Made by a program: the position numbers and the translations under genes. A stretch of DNA of 12,585 bases from an uncultured Oscillospiraceae bacterium (GTDB lineage: Bacteria > Bacillota > Clostridia > Oscillospirales > Ruminococcaceae). Under the pieces are notes generated by a model that was not told where the DNA came from, made no database searches, and saw only the letters and a list, made by a program, of their open reading frames with translations. Below are positions 7,188-12,585 of the stretch, one piece after another. Location of the stretch: assembly GCA_900556525.1 (NCBI GenBank), contig USOZ01000033.1, positions 1 through 12,585 on the forward strand, given 5' to 3'. The first letter of the stretch is position 1, and every line of letters begins with the position of its first letter.

Positions 7188-7733
7188 TCAATAGGTAAAG
7201 CTGCAATCGCTGTCTTTCAGATAAGGCGCATTCTTATCCTTTTCGGAAAGAATGGGATTTTCAATATTCCACTTCACGCCTATCTCGGGGTCGTCAAAGC
7301 GTATACTTCTGTCGCTCTCATGATTGTAATAATTGTCCGCCTTATAGAGAAACTCAACCTCGTCGGTAAGGGTAACAAAACCGTGACCGAAGCCGCGCGG
7401 AATAAACAACTGCTTTTTGTTTTCAGCCGAAAGCTCCACAGCAACCCACTTTTTGTATGTCGGCGAACCTTTTCTGAGGTCTACCGCAACGTCAAGCACA
7501 GCTCCTCTGCAAACGCGAACAAGCTTAGCCTGCGCGTGTTCGCCGTTCTGAAAATGAATACCGCGAAGAACGCCTTTTTTAGATGAATACGAATGGTTGT
7601 CCTGAACAAAATCCGCCTGGATTTCAGGCAGCCTCGCCTTTGAATAGCTTTCCATAAACCAGCCGCGTTCATCTCCGAAAACCTGCGGTTCAACTACATA
7701 AACACCGTCAATTTCAGTTTTAATTACCTTCAT
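7188..7733 (-). CDS. rmlC: dTDP-4-dehydrorhamnose 3,5-epimerase (RmlC)
   Basis: 181 residues, the usual RmlC length. A cupin-fold enzyme that epimerises C3 and C5 of dTDP-4-keto-6-deoxyglucose, step three of dTDP-L-rhamnose synthesis. Seen: FGDERGWFMESY (19-30), the NHSYSSKKGVLRGIH stretch with catalytic-type H60, KLVRVCRGAVLDVAVDLR (70-87), IPRGFGHGFV (111-120) and Y130 in EFLYK. All expected residues are present. The frame extends six codons further to a TTG at 7751 that overlaps the rmlA stop. I prefer ATG 7733 because GAGGA (7741-7745) lies 7 nt before it and MKVIKTEIDG is the standard family start. The gap to rmlA is then 14 nt, fitting one operon. Confidence 0.97.
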   Translation of the reverse strand: MKVIKTEIDGVYVVEPQVFGDERGWFMESYSKARLPEIQADFVQDNHSYSSKKGVLRGIHFQNGEHAQAKLVRVCRGAVLDVAVDLRKGSPTYKKWVAVELSAENKKQLFIPRGFGHGFVTLTDEVEFLYKADNYYNHESDRSIRFDDPEIGVKWNIENPILSEKDKNAPYLKDSDCSFTY

Positions 7734-7745
7734 TTTTTCGTCCTC
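7733..7745 (-). promoter_or_regulatory. Shine-Dalgarno deciding the rmlC start
   Basis: GAGGA at 7741-7745 on the minus strand, 7 nt before ATG 7733. It lies inside the extension that starts with TTG 7751, so the longer frame is unlikely to be the real start. Confidence 0.75.
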
Positions 7746-7747
7746 TG

Positions 7748-8629
7748 TCAATAAAGTATATTTCCCTGTGCAACGCGTTTCAGATGCACGCCGTATGGAC
7801 TTTTTCCGTAATTTTCGGCATTTTTAAGCAGCGTTTCACGGTCAATCCAACCATTTTTATAAGAAATTTCTTCCAGGCAAGCTATTTTTAAGCCCTGTCT
7901 GTTTTCAATTACCTTTACATACTCGCTCGCTTCGGCAAGACTGTCCACTGTTCCCGTATCAAGCCAGCCATACCCGCGTCCAAGCGTTACAACGTCAAGT
8001 CTTCCCTCTTCAAGGTAGATCCTGTTGAGGTCGGTTATTTCAAGTTCTCCGCGCGCTGAGGGCTTCAGACTCTTCGCATACTCACAGACCTTGTTATCAT
8101 AAAAATAAAGTCCGGTAACAGCGTAATTGCTTTTGGGCTGAGCGGGTTTTTCTTCTATCGAAACAGCTTTCCCGTTCCTGTCAAATTCCACAACTCCGAA
8201 GCGCTGCGGGTCGTCAACATAATACCCGAAAACAGTAGCTCTGCCGTGATTTTCCGCAGCAGTGAGCAGGGACTTTTTTAAGCCGCTTCCGTGAAAAATA
8301 TTATCTCCGAGAATCATCGCGCATTCTTCGCCGCCGATAAATTCCTCGCCCAGAATAAAAGCCTGAGCAAGACCATCGGGGGAAGGCTGCACCTTATACG
8401 AAAGGTTTAGCCCATAACCCGAGCCGTCGCCCAGCAGTCGCTCGAAATTCGGCAGGTCAGTAGGTGTTGAAATAATCAGAATGTCTCTTATCCCTGCAAG
8501 CATAAGCGCCGAAAGCGGGTAGAAGATCATAGGCTTGTCATAAACGGGGAGAAGCTGCTTTGACGTCACCATTGTTATAGGATAAAGGCGCGTACCGCTT
8601 CCGCCGGCAAGAATTATACCTTTTCGCAT
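7748..8629 (-). CDS. rmlA: Glucose-1-phosphate thymidylyltransferase (RmlA)
   Basis: 293 residues, normal for the short RmlA type. It makes dTDP-glucose from dTTP and glucose-1-phosphate, the committed and usually feedback-inhibited first step of dTDP-L-rhamnose synthesis. Seen: nucleotide-binding [11 protein letters not shown] (9-19), [12 protein letters not shown] (23-34), GLAQAF (86-91), LGDN with metal-binding D109, EEKP with K161, TGLYFYD (172-178), ELEITDLN (195-202) and WLDTGT with D225. Every hallmark is intact. A longer frame begins at ATG 8641, but GGAG (8636-8639) overlaps that ATG and lies 6 nt before ATG 8629, whose product starts [10 protein letters not shown] as in the family. 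First gene of the polysaccharide operon, downstream of a perfect sigma-A promoter. Confidence 0.97.
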   Translation of the reverse strand: MRKGIILAGGSGTRLYPITMVTSKQLLPVYDKPMIFYPLSALMLAGIRDILIISTPTDLPNFERLLGDGSGYGLNLSYKVQPSPDGLAQAFILGEEFIGGEECAMILGDNIFHGSGLKKSLLTAAENHGRATVFGYYVDDPQRFGVVEFDRNGKAVSIEEKPAQPKSNYAVTGLYFYDNKVCEYAKSLKPSARGELEITDLNRIYLEEGRLDVVTLGRGYGWLDTGTVDSLAEASEYVKVIENRQGLKIACLEEISYKNGWIDRETLLKNAENYGKSPYGVHLKRVAQGNILY

Positions 8630-8639
8630 ATTTTTCTCC
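8629..8639 (-). promoter_or_regulatory. Shine-Dalgarno deciding the rmlA start
   Basis: GGAG at 8636-8639 on the minus strand, 6 nt before ATG 8629. It overlaps the upstream in-frame ATG at 8641-8639, which itself has no recognisable ribosome site. This moves the start four codons downstream of the longest frame. Confidence 0.75.
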
Positions 8640-8656
8640 ATTTTAAGTTATTAGGC

Positions 8657-8684
8657 AATATTTATTGTTTTGCGCAATAATATT
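8657..8684. repeat. AT-rich imperfect inverted repeat in the rmlA leader
   Basis: AATATTTATTG (8657-8667) and CAATAATATT (8675-8684) are complementary apart from one bulged base, around a 7-nt loop TTTTGCG. It lies in the predicted 5' untranslated region of rmlA, about 20-45 nt after the predicted transcription start. It could be an operator for a repressor or a weak leader hairpin. It is AT-rich, so chance is a real possibility. Confidence 0.45.
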
Positions 8685-8709
8685 TTCAAAATGCAAAATC
8701 ACTTTTTTT

Positions 8710-8738
8710 ATTATACATTATTTATACAGTTTTGTCAA
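8710..8738 (-). promoter_or_regulatory. Consensus sigma-A (sigma-70 type) promoter for the rml operon
   Basis: Reading the minus strand, TTGACA (8733-8738), a 17-nt spacer, then TATAAT (8710-8715). Both hexamers are perfect consensus at the optimal spacing. Predicted start of transcription is near 8703, leaving a leader of about 74 nt before ATG 8629. It lies in the only sizeable gap of the window (8642-8804, 163 nt), directly upstream of rmlA. The rest of that gap shows no clear intrinsic terminator for the preceding dehydrogenase gene, so some read-through is possible. A promoter this close to consensus suggests strong constitutive expression unless a repressor acts. Confidence 0.9.
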
Positions 8739-8804
8739 TAAGAAAGCTGCGGTTTTAGAAAATTCAATCCAGCAACAAATTATACAGCGCCTTGATTATC
8801 TGAT

Positions 8805-9593
8805 TTAAAGTTGTTCATCTTTCGGAGTGTTGGTTTTTCTGCTGCGCTGAACCTTCCCTGCTGCTCTGAGCAGGATTTTTTCGGGAACGAGCTTTGCGGC
8901 AGCCGCAACAAACTTCGCCGTTGCCGTCGGTACAATTACAAGTTCTCTGCGGAACATATGATTGATAGCATATTTTGCCGCATAGGTATCGGATATTCCT
9001 GCAACAGCAAATTCAGCGCCCGAAACTTCGTTGAATTCCGTGCGGACAGGTCCCGGGCAGAAAGCTCCGATATAGACATTTGAACCGCTGTGGCGAAGTT
9101 CCTCGGAAATAGCCTTTGTAAGCTGCAAAACATAATTTTTTGAAGCATAATATGATGAAAATTCGGGTCCCGCGATAAATCCCGCAATCGAAGCGACATT
9201 CAGAATGTAACCCTTATTTCTCGCTTTGAATTCCCGAAGAAAAAGCTTAGTGAGAATATGCACTGCTTTGATATTCACGTCAATCATTTTCAATTCGGAA
9301 TCGAGGTCGGTTTCATCAAACGCGCCGAAAACTCCGAACCCCGCGCAGTTGATAAGAACATCTATCGTAACGTGCTCGACCCGTTTAAAAAGCGCCTTGC
9401 AGTCCTCTGTTTTGGATAAATCGCAGCAGAACCAACGAACCTTAACACCGTATTCCGCCGCAATTTCACGCTTGAGTTCAAACAAGCGCTGTCTGCGCCT
9501 TGCCACAATTATAAGATTATACCCTCTTTTTGCCAACTCTATCGCAATTGCGCGACCTATACCCGAGCTTGCACCTGTTACCAATGCCGTCAT
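8805..9593 (-). CDS. Classical short-chain dehydrogenase/reductase (SDR), substrate unknown
   Basis: 262 residues with the complete classical SDR set: cofactor loop TGASSGIG (6-13), ARRRQR (31-36) after the second strand, which usually means NADPH preference, D58 in CCDLS, INCAG (81-85, the NNAG motif with Cys in place of the second Asn, a common variant), N107, S135 in NVASIAG, Y148 and K152 of the YxxxK motif, and CPGPVRTEF (188-196). All catalytic residues are present. The basic C-terminus (RSRKTNTPKDEQL) is unremarkable. It resembles general YqjQ/DltE-like oxidoreductases; no substrate can be named. It starts 2 nt after the Dus stop, with AAGGAA (9602-9607) 8 nt before the ATG inside the end of dus, so the two are translationally coupled. 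Last gene of the housekeeping run. Confidence 0.95.
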   Translation of the reverse strand: MTALVTGASSGIGRAIAIELAKRGYNLIIVARRRQRLFELKREIAAEYGVKVRWFCCDLSKTEDCKALFKRVEHVTIDVLINCAGFGVFGAFDETDLDSELKMIDVNIKAVHILTKLFLREFKARNKGYILNVASIAGFIAGPEFSSYYASKNYVLQLTKAISEELRHSGSNVYIGAFCPGPVRTEFNEVSGAEFAVAGISDTYAAKYAINHMFRRELVIVPTATAKFVAAAAKLVPEKILLRAAGKVQRSRKTNTPKDEQL

Positions 9594-9595
9594 TT

Positions 9596-10576
9596 TTACT
9601 GTTCCTTTCTTTGTTCATATTTTATTGTATCTATGAGCCGCTCAAACTCCTCAAAAGTCGAAAGACTTCCGCAGATCCCGCGGTATTTTGCCGCATTTGC
9701 CATACCTTTCAAATAGTGCGCCGTCTGCATACGCGCCTCTTTCATGCCGATATATTCGCCCTTATCCTTTATCAGCAGCTCTATCTGATGCCGCATTGCC
9801 GAGAGACGTTCATCAAGCTCCGGTTCTATGAACGTTTCGTCTTCGAGCGCCTGTTCAATCTGTTTAAACAACCACGGCCTGCCGCACGCCGCACGTCCTA
9901 TCATAACGAGGTCACAACCTGTATATTTGTACATTTCAAGGCACTTTTCAGGGCTGTCAACATCGCCGTTGCCGATAACGGGAATTGAAACCGCCTGCTT
10001 TACCGCAGCAATAATATCCCAGTCAGCCTGCCCGCTGTACATCTGAACACGGGTGCGCCCGTGAACGGCAACTGCCGACGCGCCGCATTCCTGCGCAATT
10101 TTTGCAATTTCAACAGCGTTGACGTGTTCGTCGTCCCAGCCTTTTCTTATCTTAACGGTAACGGGAACATTCGCAGCCTTGACCGCCTCTTCAACAATTT
10201 TTGAAAACAGCAGCGGATCTTTCATAAGAGCGCTTCCCGCGCCGTTTCCCGCAACTTTCGGGACTGGACACCCGCTGTTTATATCAATTATATCAGGAGA
10301 AAACCGCTCCGCAATCTGCACGGCGGGCGCAACAAATTCTGGCTCGCTTCCAAAAAGCTGAACCGCCATAGGTCGCTCGAAATCAGTAACCGTGAGCAAT
10401 TCCGCCGTTTTCCTGTCGCTGTATACAAGCCCTTTGCAGCTCGCCATTTCGCCGACAACATACGCTGCGCCGTATTCTTTCGCAACAGTACGGAAAGCTC
10501 GGTCAGCAACGCTTGCCATAGGTGCAAGTGCTGCCGTTTTTTTTATTTTAACATTTCCGATATGCAAATATTCCAT
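9596..10576 (-). CDS. dusB: tRNA-dihydrouridine synthase, DusB-like
   Basis: 326 residues, a flavin (FMN) enzyme that reduces uridines in tRNA to dihydrouridine. Seen: LAPMASVADRAFR (17-29) of the FMN barrel, catalytic C103 in INSGCPVPKV, NGAGSALM (111-118), K142 in VKIRKGW, HGRTR (172-176), GNGD (202-205) and GRAACGRPW (227-235). The helical tRNA-binding domain follows from about 240. Length and motifs fit the DusB-like branch, the usual one in Bacillota; the exact uridine position modified cannot be read from sequence. It starts 12 nt after hemW, with AAGGAA (10582-10587) 5 nt before the ATG. The gene itself is secure; the letter B is a family-level call. Confidence 0.95.
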   Translation of the reverse strand: MEYLHIGNVKIKKTAALAPMASVADRAFRTVAKEYGAAYVVGEMASCKGLVYSDRKTAELLTVTDFERPMAVQLFGSEPEFVAPAVQIAERFSPDIIDINSGCPVPKVAGNGAGSALMKDPLLFSKIVEEAVKAANVPVTVKIRKGWDDEHVNAVEIAKIAQECGASAVAVHGRTRVQMYSGQADWDIIAAVKQAVSIPVIGNGDVDSPEKCLEMYKYTGCDLVMIGRAACGRPWLFKQIEQALEDETFIEPELDERLSAMRHQIELLIKDKGEYIGMKEARMQTAHYLKGMANAAKYRGICGSLSTFEEFERLIDTIKYEQRKEQ

Positions 10577-10588
10577 TACTTTTCCTTA

Positions 10589-11665
10589 TCAATAGCCCAG
10601 AATTGCGCCGATAACCGCGTTTGAAACCAAAAATCCCTCTCGCGTAAGCGAAACTCCGTCCTTTGTGATATTAACATATTTTTGAGGAATTTTTTTGCAG
10701 TGTTCTATAACGCTGTTCATATCAATATCAAAATGAGAACAATCAGTAAGTTTCAAACCCTCGGTAAGCCGCAGCGCAAGCATTGCAAATTCATCAAAAT
10801 CACCGGGTTTATCATCTGTCACTATCGTGCGCTGATGTTCCGAAGATAAAAAATCGCTTAAATCGCGCGCTGTGCAAAAACGCTTTCCGCCATAATATGA
10901 ATGAGCTGCAGGACCTATCCCGAGATATTCTTCACAACGCCAATAATGCAGATTGTGCTTAGATTCAAACCCGCTGCGAGCAAAATTGCTTATCTCATAC
11001 TGCATAAACCCGCATTTTTCAAGCTGTTCCGCCGCAAAAAGATATAATTCGGCGCTTTTCTCATCGTCCGGAAGTGAAAGAGTTCGCTTCGCAAACGGGG
11101 TTCCCTCCTCGATTTTCAGCAAATATGCCGAAACGTGCGCAAGCGGCAGTTCTGCCAGCTTTTGTATCGAATTTAAGACGCTTTCTTTCGTCTGCCCCTC
11201 AAGGCCGAGCATCAAATCTGCCGAAATGTTCCTGAATCCGACATTATATGCACAAGCAACTGCGTTTTCTGCCTGCTTGACGGTATGCCGTCTGCCAAGG
11301 AAAGCAAGCTCGCGTTCGTCCAATGACTGAACGCCTATCGAAAGTCTGTTTACGCCGCTCTCAAACAGCCGCCCAAGCCTCTGCTCATCACAAACACAAG
11401 GGTTTGCTTCGACCGTGATTTCCGCATTGTCCGAACGCTGTATTTTTCCAAGTATCTCCGCTATTTCATCGGCAAGCAGAATCGGCGTTCCTCCGCCGAA
11501 ATACACGGTGTCAAAATCCCCGCCGTAATGTTCCAAATTACGCAAAACAGCCTGTTTATACCGCTCGGCAAGCGTCCTGCTGTACCGCTCCAAGTAAAAA
11601 TCGCAATACGGACATTTGCTCAGACAAAATGGCACATGAATATATAGCCCGACTTTATTGTTCAT
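10589..11665 (-). CDS. hemW: Radical SAM heme chaperone HemW (formerly HemN-like)
   Basis: 358 residues, the short length of HemW rather than HemN (about 450). Seen: the 4Fe-4S/SAM motif C14-x3-C18-x2-C21 in VPFCLSKCPYCDF, GGGTP (57-61), RLSIGVQS (107-114), YEISNFA (223-229), the HemW-typical HNLHYW (237-242) and GIGPAAHS (249-256). The residue two after C21 is Phe, not the extra Cys of HemN, which supports a heme-trafficking HemW over a coproporphyrinogen dehydrogenase. It lies 21 nt after lepA, a neighbourhood common in Bacillota. The ribosome site before the ATG is weak (CAGAG-like), so translation may depend on coupling with lepA. No promoter is visible in the gap. Confidence 0.95.
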   Translation of the reverse strand: MNNKVGLYIHVPFCLSKCPYCDFYLERYSRTLAERYKQAVLRNLEHYGGDFDTVYFGGGTPILLADEIAEILGKIQRSDNAEITVEANPCVCDEQRLGRLFESGVNRLSIGVQSLDERELAFLGRRHTVKQAENAVACAYNVGFRNISADLMLGLEGQTKESVLNSIQKLAELPLAHVSAYLLKIEEGTPFAKRTLSLPDDEKSAELYLFAAEQLEKCGFMQYEISNFARSGFESKHNLHYWRCEEYLGIGPAAHSYYGGKRFCTARDLSDFLSSEHQRTIVTDDKPGDFDEFAMLALRLTEGLKLTDCSHFDIDMNSVIEHCKKIPQKYVNITKDGVSLTREGFLVSNAVIGAILGY

Positions 11666-11686
11666 ATTTTATAAAACTCTGAACGT

Positions 11687-12585
11687 TTATTCATCGAGCT
11701 TTAGAACAGCCATAAACGCTTCCTGCGGAACTTCTACCGTACCGAGCTGGCGCATACGTTTTTTACCCTCTTTCTGCTTTTCAAGCAGCTTCTTCTTACG
11801 GGTAATATCTCCGCCGTAGCACTTTGCAAGTACGTCCTTACGCATAGCCTTGACTGTTTCACGGGCGATTATTTTCCCGCCGATAGCCGCTTGAATCGGA
11901 ACTTCAAAAAGCTGGCGCGGGATGTGTTCTTTCAGCTTTTCGGCAATGCGCCTTGCACGCGGGTATGCCTTGTCTGCATGAACAATAAACGAAAGCGCGT
12001 CAACAACCTCGCCGTTCAGCATAATATCGAGCTTCACCAGCTTTGACGGATAAAATCCAAGCATTTCATAATCATAGCTTGCATATCCCTTTGTTCTCGA
12101 TTTCAGCGCGTCAAAAAAGTCGTATACAATTTCATTCAGAGGAAGCTCATAGTGCAGATCAACACGGGTTTCATCAAGGTATTTCATATCCTTGAAAACG
12201 CCTCTGCGTTCCTGGCAAAGCTCCATTATATTCCCCACATAATCCGACGGGCTGAACACATGGACCTCAACCATAGGTTCATAAGCCTGTACAATTTCGG
12301 CGGGGTCAGGGTAATTTGTAGGATTGTCAATAAACACCGTCGTTCCGTCCGTTTTATCAATTTTGTAGATAACCGACGGCGCGGTCGTTACCAGATCGAG
12401 GTTGTATTCGCGTTCAAGTCGCTCCTGTATTATATCCATGTGGAGAAGTCCGAGAAAACCGCAGCGGAAACCAAATCCGAGCGCTATCGACGTTTCGGGT
12501 TCAAACGTAAGCGACGCGTCGTTGAGCTGAAGCCGTTCGAGTGCGTCACGCGAAAGCGGAGTTTCAGGTCGTTGAGCTTGGATAC
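11687..12585 (-). CDS. lepA: Elongation factor 4 (LepA), C-terminal half, 5' end off the window
   Basis: About 298 codons are visible and the frame stays open to the right edge, so the GTPase half (G domain and domain II) is missing. LepA is a ribosome-bound GTPase thought to act on stalled or mis-set ribosomes and in ribosome biogenesis. Seen: [18 protein letters not shown], the start of domain III, then [20 protein letters not shown] and, near the end, the LepA-specific C-terminal domain with [30 protein letters not shown] and [14 protein letters not shown]. These are near-invariant in the family. The outermost 20 or so bases may be out of frame (see findings). First gene of the housekeeping run; its promoter is outside the window. 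Confidence 0.97.
   Translation of the reverse strand, partial: IQAQRPETPLSRDALERLQLNDASLTFEPETSIALGFGFRCGFLGLLHMDIIQERLEREYNLDLVTTAPSVIYKIDKTDGTTVFIDNPTNYPDPAEIVQAYEPMVEVHVFSPSDYVGNIMELCQERRGVFKDMKYLDETRVDLHYELPLNEIVYDFFDALKSRTKGYASYDYEMLGFYPSKLVKLDIMLNGEVVDALSFIVHADKAYPRARRIAEKLKEHIPRQLFEVPIQAAIGGKIIARETVKAMRKDVLAKCYGGDITRKKKLLEKQKEGKKRMRQLGTVEVPQEAFMAVLKLDE

Noticed and set aside
8779..8784. A second TATAAT on the minus strand upstream of the main promoter
   Set aside because: The hexamer 17 nt upstream reads TAAATC, far from a -35 box; a chance match in AT-rich sequence next to a far better promoter.
9530..9988. A 152-codon plus-strand frame
   Set aside because: Antisense to the dus and SDR genes, both of which have all catalytic residues; no independent support.
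1..12585. CRISPR arrays, tRNA or rRNA genes, insertion sequences, phage or defence genes
   Set aside because: I looked and saw no spaced direct repeats, no tRNA-like cloverleaf sequence, no transposase motif and no terminal inverted repeats. The window is almost fully occupied by metabolic and housekeeping genes.

Overview
All the genes I can support lie on the minus strand, so the window reads from right to left. Gene content, AGGAGG-type ribosome binding sites, a perfect vegetative promoter, a lepA-hemW neighbourhood and moderate GC point to a Gram-positive-type member of the Bacillota. The class Clostridia (Ruminococcus/Oscillospirales-like) is my best guess, by inference from protein character only.

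Right part (about 8.8 to 12.6 kb): a tightly packed housekeeping run, lepA (3' half only) > hemW > dusB-like tRNA-dihydrouridine synthase > short-chain dehydrogenase. Gaps are only 2 to 21 nt, so this is probably one transcript. A 163-nt gap follows. It holds a textbook sigma-A promoter (TTGACA, 17 nt, TATAAT) that fires a second operon in the same direction.

Left part (1 to about 8.6 kb): a cell-surface rhamnose polysaccharide operon, rmlA > rmlC > rmlB > RgpF-like rhamnan-synthesis protein > capsule-type glycosyltransferase > rmlD fused to a second sugar-nucleotide reductase/epimerase domain > a second RgpF-like protein that runs off the left edge. RmlA, RmlB, RmlC and RmlD are the four steps from glucose-1-phosphate to dTDP-L-rhamnose, so the donor pathway is complete here. 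The RgpF-like proteins and the glycosyltransferase presumably use that donor to build or decorate a wall-linked polymer. Polymerisation and export genes, if present, would lie off the left edge.

The points most worth a second look are these. The RmlD-epimerase fusion keeps a perfect Shine-Dalgarno and ATG exactly at the domain junction. Two diverged RgpF paralogues lie in one operon. A perfect 10-bp hairpin sits between rmlC and rmlB. GC appears to drop where the conserved rml genes give way to the transferase genes. A possible one-base frameshift lies in lepA at the extreme right edge. Three start codons (rmlA, rmlC and the first RgpF-like gene) are better placed downstream of the longest-ORF start, because the ribosome binding site lies inside the longer frame.
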